Positions 46,195-58,317 of a stretch of DNA of 64,000 bases are shown piece by piece (within the stretch, counting starts at the first letter, position 1; each line of letters starts with the position of its first letter). The position numbers were made by a program, and so were the translations under genes. A model generated the notes under the pieces. That model saw only the letters and a list, made by a program, of their open reading frames with translations, had not been told where the DNA came from and ran no database searches. Source of the stretch: Ulva prolifera (taxonomy: Eukaryota; Chlorophyta; Ulvophyceae; Ulvales; Ulvaceae); contig CM041196.1 in assembly GCA_023078555.1 (NCBI GenBank), forward strand, positions 5,839,658 to 5,903,657, written 5' to 3'.

Positions 46195-49100
46195 CGTGTG
46201 TATCCCTGCAAAACTGCTGCACACTTCTTGTCCTGAGTAGGTGAAAGCAGCCAAAAGGCTGCTCGCACCAACCTCTTGCTGGCTGTGTCCAGGTATGACC
46301 AGCCCTCACAGTTGGCTCAGGCTAGGCAGTGATGACTCTTCCGAAATATTCACAACGCTTGATCTATAAGGCAGTAGACAACAAGGCCCTGAAAGACAGG
46401 CTAGGCTCGCACTCCCGTCCGCGGGTGTGGTAGTTGATGTATGAGTCAAGATGCTCTGTAGGCATGCAAGATGCCTGGTCCATGGTCAACATGTTCACAT
46501 TCACAACTCTACTAATTCATGCACAATCATCTGGAGCTATGAATTCAATGCACAGCACGTGCAACGTGGGTATGATGCACAAACTCGAAGCTGAAGGTCG
46601 AGGCGATCAGGTTTGCGCCGAATGCTACCAAACCAAGCAAAGCTGCTCTCCTTGCTGCTGCGATCCTGCAGCACGACAGACTCTATACCGAGCGTAGCGC
46701 CCCAACGCAAGCACGAGCACGCAGCCTCGACTTCGTCGTGTCAGCTTTGGTGTAATGCATATGAGCCCCGCTGCTGCGGCCACATTAGAGACGAAGCATG
46801 CACCAAACGTATGTATCGCTGACCGTTCTAATTGTGTACGGAAGGGATGCGTGCACATGTCGGGAGACAGCGTCGTCATGCATGCTGTCTTGACGGAGCT
46901 CCGCAATGGCTGGCAGAGCTGCATCACTCACTCCTGCGTGGCCACCTGCCGCGCGACTCGCAGTGTTGATCAGCGCAAGCCCTCACATTCCAGACGAAGT
47001 CGCAGATGTTCAGACCAACGCACAAACACCGTCGCTTCTCAGGCGCGATGCATCAACTGCCACATCGAGGCCAGGTCGCGAGCATTTGATGTCGCGCTTG
47101 TCCGATTGCGGGCACGCCTACGCCACAGTCGGTTGCGCATGAGCAGCCCGGCCTCCCACAGACTCGCGACGAAGTTGAAACGAAGCAATGAAACTCTAGT
47201 TTATATCATACTTGGCTCCATATGGTACGTACGATATCGGCTGCATTGCCTAAATCGTCAGCGCACCTTTAAAAGTTGCTAAACTGAGCCGTGTCCGAAC
47301 AGTGCTTGGATCTGGTGGTTGCTGCGCCGGCGAAGCTGCCGGACTTGACAGATGCACAAGTATCCAACGCTGAGCAGAACTGTGGTTGTGGGAATGCTAG
47401 TCTGGCGTTGGCATACGGCTCCTTTTAAGGCGGGGACTGCCCATGGCGACGTGCAGGTAATAGCGTCGTACGGTGGCTTCGATGGAAATGCATGGCTGTA
47501 GACCATCTTGAATGCTGTAAACGTGATACCCGAATCTAACATGGTATGGTCAAGCCGCGCTGTGGCGCACGTAATGCCGCGGAGCTGGCTTGCTTTTGCA
47601 GAAGCGAATTACGATCTGCTGTGATCATGCATTACCAGCAAATAAGGTACATAATCAGATATCTGCCGTACACAGGCTTCCGTATAAGATCCTGTACGAA
47701 TTCCTGTTCTAGCCTGTGCTGCGCGCGTCATATATGTATGAGCCGCGCGAAACGGTAACAATGGTACGTCTGCATTGCGTCACGGAGGATGCCCCGGGCA
47801 GAAGCACCAAAGACCACAACGCATGACAAACCCCGCATTCCAACACAGTTTCAACTTGTGCTTCGTCGCGGTCGCCTTCAGCGATGACTCCTCGTCCGTG
47901 GCCGCTCACATCTCCTGCAAGAATTCTCTCATCTGAGTGTACTGGCGACTGCAGCTAAGGCGCATTTGAGACGCCTGTTGCTGTTGACTGACATGCGACG
48001 TTCGTAGTGTACTAGCGCTGTAGACCTGGTGAGGCTTTGCACACCATGCCAGCTTGCGCAATGGCAGCCTGGCTGAAAACTTGCACATTGACTTCCCCCT
48101 CACAGGCTCTGAAAGAGATCAGCAGGCCCTGCAGGGATGGTAACACCATGGGGATGGAGGCCATATCTGGGGTGGGGGGAGCGTTGCCAAGCATTCTCCC
48201 CTGCCCTCTCCATACGTATGCCCTCCCCAGCGGAGTGTATTTTGAGTGAGTGGGGGGATGTGCGTGTGGCGGTCTGGATGTTTGTGTCGGTTGTTGGGGA
48301 CTCTGTGGGTTTTGCGTGCTGCTCACCTCGTTGCCTATATATATGCTTGTACCACCCTCCCCAGCCATCTACAGGCCGAGGACACTAGATGACAGGGATC
48401 TAGTGACCCACACCCAGACAACACATCACGAGCATAGCCACGTCAGGCTCCACTTGCCCGCGCTGTGGGAGCGTGTATTCTGTGCTGGGACATGCCACCT
48501 TCCACCTTTGTGCAGGTTGATGGCATATGGTTTGTGTCTGTCTATTCCTTGGGTTTCCGAGGCGGATTGACCTGATGCATCAATAGTGGCAGGAGGCTCC
48601 GTTTCATTATTTGAGAGCATGGGGCTCTCAGAGCTGCTCTCCATATGGCAGTGATGTGCAGGGCATTATTATCCCCTGCCTGTGCTGTGTGACGTGCAAT
48701 CGTGGCTATACACAAAGACTCAAAGCCCTGACTAAGGGTCACTCCTGCACTGCAGCGGATGCTCCATTTTGTTTCCACCTGGGTCCATATGATGTATATG
48801 TATGAAGGCATCTTGTGTATGACAGGCAAGAACTTCCCATTTCCTGACACATAATCCCAAACCAGGCATCCACCCCACAATACCGGACGCCATCTTGCAT
48901 TACAAGTGGGTTCCATCTTGCAGTGCAAGTGGCTGTACTTATAGAATGTGAAGTGAAGTACGGGGCTGACTAGATTGGCCATGTGGGAACATGGTGGATG
49001 CCAGGGGGTACAGCGCATGTCTGCAATGTCCACAAGTCCCACCAACCAAATATCCTCAGATGCAAGACAGGCGCAGGTTCCCCGAGTGCCACAGCTGAGC

Positions 49101-51011
49101 ACCTACATCTAAGCTGGAGTTGCAGGTATGATCTCATACATGGTGTGTACTAGCGCTCATGCACAGTATCATTACATGTGTACACATCAAGATGGTGATT
49201 GCAAGATGGAGACATGTTTGTGGATGCATGTGGGGCAGGCACATGGTTTGACCAACCACATGCCTGACGCCCCGTAGCCAGCCAAAGCCATGCTCGTTTG
49301 ACCTGGCTGAACATCTACAGAAAGCCACAAGTGCTTGTTTTTGCAACGGTGGGGGTCTGTACAGCACCAAATGGTGTTTGTCAGGGCTGCATCAACATGC
49401 CATAGCATGCATACACAGATGACACCTTCAACATCGCCTTCAGAGAAGTGCATGAGGCCATATCCTGGCCTCGCCCGACTTCTTCTCAAGTCATAGGTGG
49501 CTCAGCGGAGAAGCAGTGGCATTGCTGTGGTAGAGGGGATGGCCATTGCCGAAATTACCAAAGTTGTCAGCCATGACTACTTGGATTGTTTGTGGAGAGT
49601 AGGTCTGTGTCAGGCACCAGATAACAGACACCACAAATAACAGATGTCAGATAACAGGCGCCACACAGATGCTCACAATTTTGCAGCTGCACTGGGACAC
49701 ACAACCAATGAGCTCAGCTGTACACAGGGCTCATGCACGGGAAGAGGCCATGTATTGAGGGGGCCCTCATCATAAGTGCCCTCATGAGTGGCGTCTTCCC
49801 CCAGGGCAGGCATGCTGGCTAGCAGCTGGCACTCTGAGAGAGTCCGTGGTTGTAGGCAGCAAGTACATGCTGCTGCTGGCTCTCCCTGTCCTGTGTGCAG
49901 TGCAGGATTGGTCCGCACGCAACACCAATAGGCACAGTGTGATGCCCGATTTGGCAACCTGCCTGGCACATGCCTGCAGTGCATGTTCCATTGACACTGG
50001 CACGTATGATGCAGCAGGCTCGCTCTGCAGTGCAGCAGTGCACGAAAAGGCAATAAACAAGGCTCGGCAGGATGTGCTCCGGTCATGCCCTTGTTTGACC
50101 TCCGTGTTTGACTGGCTGTTGAGCTATGGCTGCTGCAGCATCACAAAAACTGTTCAATCTACCAGCGCTGTTTCAGGCAGACACCAGCATTTAGCACGCA
50201 CCAGCATTTACTCAGGCACTGTGCATATGATGTGCCGGAGCTATGCTTACTGCCTAGGTTGGTGTGGGGCCCGGAGTGCCATGGTGGCCGGTACAAGGCT
50301 CTCTTGCTTGCTGAGTGTCAGTGCCATGACCGTATACATCAAAGCCGGCCAGAATGCACATAACACACTGTGTGGCTTGCATCACCATCTCACCCTGCCT
50401 CTTATGCTGGGCCTGCACAGAAAATCCAGCTGTTTGAAGACGGCTTTCATTGTAAGGCCACTGGCTGATTGTTCCGGTCGAAATGCTATGAGATGGTCTC
50501 GCCGTCCAGGCTGTGTATAAGGGCCATCAATAGCAAGGTACCACCACTGCTGGGAGTCACTTGCGTGGTCTCTTGTAGTGTCAGGCAGTGATCTTCTCAG
50601 ACCACTTGAAGAGTGTGCATACTGAGTGGACCTCGCTGGTGCTGTCCTCGATGTGAACAAGCATGTTCACTGCAATGTAGTGGTCGTTCACATAGAGCAC
50701 AGAACAGTCTTGTTGAACAGTCCAGATGTAACGGTAGGTTTGACAAAGTGGTGTGTAGTAATGCATATGGCAGGCACCTCTCAACACATTGATTTCCTGA
50801 AGTATTACAGAGTGATATCTAAAGCCCTGATCCCAGAACCTGAGGCACAAGACGCAAATCTAGAGAAAAAATCTAGAAGGAAATTCAATGTCGCAGCTGC
50901 CACAATTGGCTCTGTCACCCCGAGCATGCATGCTGCAGCTCATTGTGGGGCTACAGCCCTGCGAGTCCGCTAGCAAGGCCACCAGCCTGTCATACCGACT
51001 TGCACTGCGAC
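46195..51011. other. Gene-poor spacer between CRP-B and CRP-C
   Basis: Apart from a retroelement fragment at 48240-48350, only short unsupported open frames are seen. Minus-strand TGTAA at 50805-50809 is the probable CRP-C poly(A) signal. Confidence 0.4.
48240..48350 (+). mobile_element. Retroelement 3'-end fragment
   Basis: It shares gtggcggtctgg, ttgtgtcggttg and ggggactctgtgggttt with the fragment in the kinase intron (about 20265-20330). No coding capacity. Confidence 0.5.
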
Positions 51012-53701
51012 TTACTTCTTAATCGAGCCAAAGCTCAGCTTCTTGGTCCCGATGCAGAGGCCACCGCTGCTGACCTCCAGCCCATCAGCACAGGGCTCAT
51101 CACCTGCAGCCACTCTTGCCTTGTCAGCCCAACACAGGCATCCCCAAACCCACCTGCCCCAGGGACGTCTTGCAGCATGCGGCAACACAGAGAGTTTTGG
51201 TACACTTGCTAAAGCGGTATTCGTGCTACTGTAAGCTGTAGCGCGGACGAGATGTCTAAGGCACCAAGGATGTGGAGCAGGGCGGAGGCGCACCATCGCA
51301 AGCAAAGCTGCCCTCTGTGCCGCACTGCGAGCAGAAGCCCATGCGGCAGATGGTGCCGTCATCCTCGCACTTGTTGCCAGGGCAGCAGACCTCGTTCTTG
51401 CCGCCGCACTCCTCGGGCGCGGGCTGGCAGAAGCCACCGATAGCCACGAGATCGTCAGCGCAGGGAGAGCCGCCTGTACACACCCCACCACTTCCTGCCT
51501 GGTGACGCATGCTGTACATGAGTGCCGAGAGCAGGCATCCCCTGTCACCACACATCAACATCGCAACACGACTTGCAATGCCAACACTAACGGCGGAAGG
51601 CAGCTCTTCAATACCCACCAGCTCTCGACAGCCACTCATCGTATTAACACAAAGCGTCTCGCCGGGGACGCAGGGTATCAAAGCGCGGTGACGAAGCGCT
51701 TCTGGGGGAGCGTGGGGGGCGCACCAGTGCAGGTCTGCTTGCCGAGGGTGCCGCAGGGCAGGCAGAAGCCCTGGGCGCAGATGTTGCCGCCCTCGCACAC
51801 GTCGCTGGGGCAGCACTCCTCGTTCGCATCACCGCAGTCCAGGGGCACGCAGACACCCTCAGACTCCTCGAGGCCCTCGTTACAGGCGTCCACGCCGTCC
51901 TCTGCATAAGCGGCCGCGGTCGCTGTGTGCCCCGCCACGGCGACAGCCAGTGTGAGGGGCGACTGTTCTCAGTAAGCGACACCCCATAGGAGCTACAGAG
52001 CTCTACGCGGTAACTTTTGCAATGTCCGAATGGCGTAAGCTGACTAGGCTTGGAGGCGGACGCAGCAAACAAAGCATGGCCGCTACGTATGGCTGCCAGT
52101 GCAGCTAGCGAGGACCGAGCGGGGCGGTGCGGTGAAGGGCGCACCAGTGCAGACGGGCTCGCCATCGCCACCGCAGGGCGTGCAGATGTCGGAGACGCAG
52201 GCGAGGTCGTGGCGCTTGCAGCTGTCGCCGCCGCAGCATGGCTCGTCGATGCTGCCGCATGGGGGTGAGCAGATGCCGTCAGAGTCCTCAAGGCCCTCGT
52301 TACATGGGGACACGCCGTCCTCTGCACAGGGGCGCTGCATCGTCATGCTGGGCCTCACAGTCACGTTCCTCAGATATCGGTGTTAGTCTACGTTCAAGGG
52401 AGCTCCTGCTCCAAAGCAGGGCACCCCAACTCTGCTACACGGGCGCAACAGGTTCGGACCAACCCCCAGTTGGGGAGGATCGACAACGTATGTCTTCACA
52501 GAACACGACCAAGCCGCCCACGTCGACCCCATGCATGCGTCGCCAGCAGAATCGTGCCTCTCACCGCCACCTCATGCCTAGGTTCCGGTGAACAACAAGG
52601 TGAACAGAAAGCAGAGCAACCAAGCATGCAGCAAGCCAAGCCCAAGGCCTTACACCAGGAACCATGCTGGCAACAGCAGCGTGCCTACATCTCTGACCGC
52701 AGGCGCCACATGCCCCCGGGTAAGATGGCAGAAGGCACCCTCACAGGCAGTCTAGGCAAACAGGGCTCCGCGGGGGGAGGGGCACACCAGTGCAGAGGGG
52801 CTGGCCCTCCTTGCCGCAGGGGACGCAGGTGCCGCCGACGCAGCCGAGGCTGTGTGCGTCACACTTGTCGCCAGGGCAGCACTCCTCGCCGTTGGCGCCA
52901 CAAGGGGGGGCGCAGATGCCACCGCTGGCCTCGAGGCCCTCGTTACAGGGAGACACGCCGTCCTCTGCACAGCACTGCTAGATCTTCCACAAATCCCTGG
53001 GACCAGATCCCTGGAACCGTTGTGCAGCAAGCTGCTTGCAGAAGGCAGCATGCTGAGGCACGTTCACAGCAGGCTAGTGGCAATGCGCCCGTGCCAGGCC
53101 TCCGAATCTACTGACATAGGGTTCATGCCCTTGATCAGTCTAGAAACGCCAGTAAAAACATATGATCGGTCATATATATGCATAGTTCGGCCCAAGGCAG
53201 CAGTTTAAGCTCCACAACGGTGCGGGCGTTCTCGGCATGCAAAGTTGCTATGATTGCAGAAACATGGCGGAGCTGGCGACTTCATGATCATCTTGGCAGC
53301 AGCAAGCCAGATTTGTGCTGTGCAGCTCGGCTGTGCAATCACATTCAATGAAGGGGCTGCAGTGGGCACCTGGCATGACTGACTCGACGATGCAAACGCG
53401 TGAACACAGTGCAGCATGTCGCTATCGCACCATTGCAGACGGGCTCGCCCTCCTTGCCGCAGGGTGTGCAGGAGCCGCCGAGGCAGACCAGGCTGTGAAG
53501 GTCACACTCCTCACCGGGGCAGCAGACCTCGCCGTTGCCGCCGCACTCGGGCTCCGGCCTGCAGCGGCCATCGATGCATGCTAGGCCGTCAACCTTGCAC
53601 GCCACATCGCCCTTGCAGCACAGCTCGTTCTCCCAGCCGCATGCAGCGGCGGGCGACAGGCCCAGCCCGAGCAACACGATCACAGCTGCCGCTGACTTCA
53701 T
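51012..53701 (-). CDS. CRP-C: secreted cysteine-rich modular protein, 3 central modules
   Basis: Six minus-strand exons: 53701-53431, 52964-52788, 52321-52145, 51901-51725, 51473-51294 and 51103-51012 (357 residues). Exon 1 codes a signal peptide (MKSAAAVIVLLGLGLSPAAA) and the first domain, three residues shorter than in CRP-A and B (KGDVACK replaces DTKKGGDPCK). Exons 2 to 4 are 177-base, phase 1-1, ten-cysteine modules. The exon 3 module is a diverged subtype (SIDEPCCGGDSC), and exon 4 is the 'LGKQTC' subtype also found in CRP-D. Exon 5 is a 60-residue penultimate module of a type shared with CRP-D (GFCQPAPEECGG). Exon 6 ends KKLSFGSIKK. CRP-C is thus nearer CRP-D at its 3' end, while its upstream flank is nearest CRP-A. 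Confidence 0.82.
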
Positions 53702-53929
53702 CCTGAGTACCTGCATGCGCTCACACCTCCCCTTGCTCTCCTTTGGCAGATATGCACATTTTCCGTGATGCTCACCAACGTGCCGGTGCACATCTCGGAT
53801 GTACGTCCAGGCCAGGAAAAGCTGACACATAAAGGCTGAGCACTGTTGAGTTTGACCAATCAACATGCCGTCAAAGCCGCAAAGTAGCAACGTTACGCCA
53901 CAAGACGGATGTAATCATCTGCGAACACA

Positions 53930-54700
53930 TGAACGCTCGGGGCATCGCTGATACGCCTTGGCCAGGCTTGGCCAGCAGACGCCTGTGCACAACAACGCAC
54001 ATCCGGCTAGGGCTCCCTGACGCTCGCATCGACTCTGCTTTGAGGCGTTAAAGCTCTGAATTGTCGTAACTCGTTTCATGTAGGCGGCATGGGGCCGAGT
54101 TGTGTGTCAGAGCGCACGTTGAGTAGTCTGAAAGCGTAGTGACAGTGACGAGACCACGGTTGTGCTGCGCAGGGAGGTTGTAGGCCTTGAGATCGGGAAG
54201 CACTGAAGCCTGACGAGTGGTGCTGGGGAAATGGTAGCCTGACTGCTGTGGATGGCTGCATATATACTTCGTCGAAAGGCTGAAGCCCGCTTGCACTCTG
54301 CAAGCACGGCTCCGGCCATGGAAGGCTGCGTCTTCGGGAAGGTATGCCTTCATACTTCAAGTGCTGCACGTAATGCCCGGAGCTGGTTTACAATTGCAGC
54401 ACAAATCACACGATCAGCCCGGGTAAAGCCGGATTACCAGGAAGACGCATCCAAACTGCTGTGCACAGGCCAAAGCGTGCGATCATCTATAGCTCAAACC
54501 CGTCCATATGTTTACGAAGTCGTACATGATGCAATAGCATGGCTTGGGATGCTGCGCGCCTAGTGCACGCAGCGAGCCTGGCAACCGGTCATCCAGGCAA
54601 TGCATGACAGCCTGCGCCGGGCTGATAATGCAACCTGCGCACGCCGTGCTGCTTGTAATACAACGCAGTCAACATACGTTATGCTGAACAACCAAGTTTG
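53930..54700. repeat. Segmental duplication upstream of CRP-C (copy 2)
   Basis: Colinear with about 32760-33680 upstream of CRP-A, with the shared words listed there. CRP-A and CRP-C therefore descend from a duplication that took in their 5' flanks. Confidence 0.65.
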
Positions 54701-55446
54701 ACTGCATCCTTCGCCGCTCGCATCTGCTGCAAACAAGCAATCATGACTGCACTTGGATTGGCAGCATAGCAAATGCTGTGAGGCACCTTTGTGGTACATC
54801 ATCATCCACCAACTGCCATCTCCAAAGAGCACTGGGCCTGGCCGGCGAAGCATTGGTGATCACCATGACATAACCATAGCTGCGAGAGCAGTTGTGACCC
54901 TTGGCAAGCTGGCTTGTGCTTGGTCAACTTGTCACATACAAGTGCGGATTGACCGTAGCCTATAACAGTAAACTGCAGGCCGGACCCAGCTTGGCCTTGT
55001 GAAGCGCCAGTATCATGTCAGCATGGTATTGCCGGCTGCTTTGCTTGTTGGTGGTGTTGATCAACTGCTAGTTCTGCGTGGGATTCTGGCTATACGTATG
55101 TGTGGCATGTGTGCGATGTGTTGTGCCTGTTCTTGTGCAGGTCCTGCGGTGTTCCCTGCCTCCTTGTCTCTGTCCATTCGACGCACCCCTGCGCATCCAA
55201 CTGCTTTGTATGTATGTCCCATGTAATTCTCGTTCGCCCCTGAGCTGCCCTGCTTTGGGCTGACCCATGGGCTGCAGGGCTCAAGGCCCTGGCAGAGTGT
55301 GAGAACACCCCCAGCACAGACCGTTTGCAGGCTGAACGGCTCGCCAAGCTTACCGAATGGACTGTGTTTACTGCCACCGGTGTTTGCGATCTCGCCCATA
55401 CCCACACCACCCCGGGAGGGGTGGGGATCGACAGCAGCACCTGTGA

Positions 55447-55481
55447 CAGTCCAGTGGTAGAGCGGTCTTATCACTGGACTG
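55447..55481. repeat. 10-bp perfect inverted repeat
   Basis: cagtccagtg at 55447-55456 and cactggactg at 55472-55481, with a 15-base loop. It resembles a tRNA arm at first sight but lacks the rest of a tRNA. Confidence 0.6.
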
Positions 55482-57864
55482 GCACAGCACCCTCTCCTGG
55501 CCATATGTCTTGGCCTTGGCACCTCGATCGGTGCACAGGCGCAGCCGTGTCTGCGACACGCTCCAGAATTGTGTGATGCAGCCTCGCTGATCATGAAGCA
55601 GCTACAGCACAGCGCATGTTGTGTTGTGATGTGAGTGCGAGCAAAGGCCCTGGCCTCCGCAGTAGTTGCTACATTTGATGATGACCTGCCGCAAATTGCA
55701 GCAAGTTGAAGGCCATTACCGAACCGGAAGCATTTTGCGGCCCTTCTGCGATACGTACGTCCACTCCACCACCGCGGCTTCTTTGCACATCATGACATGG
55801 TGTAATGGTGTACGTAGTGGAATGGACTGGACATGTTACAGAATAGCGGAGTACGTCGGGGCAGCAGGTCCAGTGCTGCAACTAGATAGTATACTTTAGT
55901 CTAGAGTATGCTAGAGAGCAGACTATAGATAGTGTACTAGACTATAGCGTGCTTGGCAACATCAACTGATGCAAGTGTGAAGTGCCATGTGAAGCGTGAG
56001 GCTGCAGCCAGTGGTGTGCCAGCCTGTGCACCACAGCAGGTGTTACAAGGACACCACAGCAGGTGTATGTGAGCTGACGTGTCTCTGTGGAATGGACACT
56101 TGTGGGTGGAGCCTGATCCTCGAGCGGCCATCATCAAAGGCTATGAATTATCAAAGGCTATGATCAGATGCGGCGCAGCCTCAGGTGCTCAAGTACCACA
56201 TGTGTCGATGCTTGCCTTTGCATCTATGGATGCAGGCAGTAGCCGCGGGTGTCAGGGCATGGGTTGGAATAATCCTCAGCCTGAGCAGCTTTCAGTCATG
56301 AGAGCAGCATCCTAGCTTAATCAAGGTCTGCAAGGTGCCTGTTTTGGAAGTGCAGGCATTGCTATTTGCAACGAAATCGACCCATCAGGAACATGTACAT
56401 TCACGTAAGAAGGTGTGCACAGCCGTATGCATCTTTCACCACAAGCTAGAATTGTGTGTTGTACATAGCTCACACGGGATGAACGGCACCATCATGAGTT
56501 CAGCACTGCTAGCAGCCATAAAACTTGCGTAAACACATCCTCGTGCAAAACAACAGCACTTGCTGAATGGTGCAATAGTGCCGTGTAGTTGGCAGTGTGA
56601 CAAGGTTGTGTGTTATTATAAGTAATTTGTGGGTAGTGTGACCTGCAGCATGCAATCAAGTGTGCACTATAGCCGTGTGTACTATAGCCTGTCCCAGCAT
56701 TAGTGAACTGCATGTGTACACATTTGTGGCCCATATGATCAACACGAATCGCATTTGGTCCCCAAGCAGTGTTGACAGGTGTGGTGACTGTTTGTGTGTG
56801 CATTCAGGTATGCATGATTACATATTCAGCAGCCAAATCTGTAGGCCAGATCCACAGGCCGCGACCGGGGTTCGGCCGAGGCATTCAACGTACTGGCTGT
56901 TGCCTCAAAATGCAACAGAACCAGCCAGGTCAGTCGAGATCTGTACTGTGTTGGAACTCACTGACACTGCTGTGATGTCAAAGTCAAACATCATCTGCTA
57001 GCAACGAGACCGATTCCCGCAGGTGGCTCACCATGGCCGATGCCACACAGATCGACCCAAGCTCAGAGAATCTCAGCTGACAAGCCCAAGTTTACATTGA
57101 GGACTACCTTCCATACCCCGTGGGCCCAAGCTTAGGCCTGGGCCATAGGCAGCAGCTGGGGGTGCGCAACTGTCAGCAGAAGCCTTGCTGAGCTTGCACA
57201 GGCTGTATGCCCAAGGTGGTTCACATCTGCTACTGCCACATGTCCTCGGTCCAGCTGCTCAGCACCTGAAGGTGTGCCACAGACAGCTGGCCTACATGTG
57301 CGCGAATTGAACAAACAGTTGCGTGCCTGACACCCTACGACACCTTGGTGGACTCTATGCCTCAGCCAGATGTTGTGACTGATCCCTGCTCCAGATGTTG
57401 TCAGGGCCATATGGTCTCAGCACCAGATCTGTCAGATTTGTTTCAGCTCCAGGTCGACCAGGGCTCTGTGGCTGCAAAGTCCAATTCTGTGTCCAGCCTG
57501 ACAATAGTCAATTGGACTTGAGCAGCATGTCACACTACATGCATGGGTTTGACATATGACAGCATCCGCTGGCATCGCTGTGCATGCTTGTGCGTTTCCC
57601 GCCGGTGCTACCAGCCTCTCCTCTCCGACTGTGTCCTTGTAGCGCACTTTGCATGTGTGTGCCACTAGGAAGCTGTAGCTCTGGCCAGATCGGTGATGAG
57701 GTGCGCAGGATCCACAGCTGCCAGGCATGCCCAAGAAGAGCATGCTAGACAGCTTATTCCATGTGTTGACCCCCTTGCATGCAGGTGTATGTGTACAGCT
57801 TTAAAGAAGCGTCCTGCCCATCAGTTTGGATAGGTATTCATGCATATGTGTGTGCATATGCGGT

Positions 57865-57975
57865 GCCCGCTCGTGTCCGGCCTAGTGCCATGAATGAGTG
57901 AGCTAGTGGATTTGCGAGTGGATTCCGAGAAACGGCTCGATGCCCGGCCTCTGTCCTTTGTAACTACACATGCAC
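57865..57975 (+). mobile_element. LINE-like retrotransposon 3' fragment (copy 3)
   Basis: It carries only the last codons and the 3' untranslated part shared with copies 1 and 2: the cggcctagtgccatgaatga word, aacggctcgatgcccggcct and the end ctttgtaactacac. Strongly 5'-truncated. Confidence 0.7.
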
Positions 57976-58139
57976 ATATGTACACAGACACCATGTATGC
58001 TATGCGAGGGTGTGCCGGTTGAGGCAGAACAGTTTCGACAGACTGTCTCACCTGCCACTGCAATTCTGAATAGCCACTGCGAGGAGCACTATGCTAGACG
58101 CGCCTGATGCATCTAGTTTACTGCATCACACACACCAGA

Positions 58140-58317
58140 GGTGTGTGAAGGTGTTGATGTTCCTGTGTGATGGTGTGGGCGCCCTGGGTTGTGCTTGTGC
58201 TGGCTGTGGCTTGGGTGCGACGTGCTACCCAGCCGGGTTGGCGGAGCATTCTTGAGCTGCTCGCTGTATTCGCAGTGCTGCCAGCCTCGTCGCCTGTATC
58301 CTTGTAACGCACGTCAG
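58140..58317 (+). mobile_element. Retroelement 3'-end fragment ending ttgtaacgcac
   Basis: It resembles the 3' half of the fragment in the kinase intron: ggctgtggcttgggtgcg, gccgggttggcgg and gctgctcgctgtattcgc have close counterparts there. Confidence 0.5.

Noticed and set aside
55447..55481. tRNA gene suggested by 'agtccagtggtagagcgg'
   Set aside because: The segment is a simple inverted repeat; no acceptor stem, anticodon arm or T-loop could be found around it.
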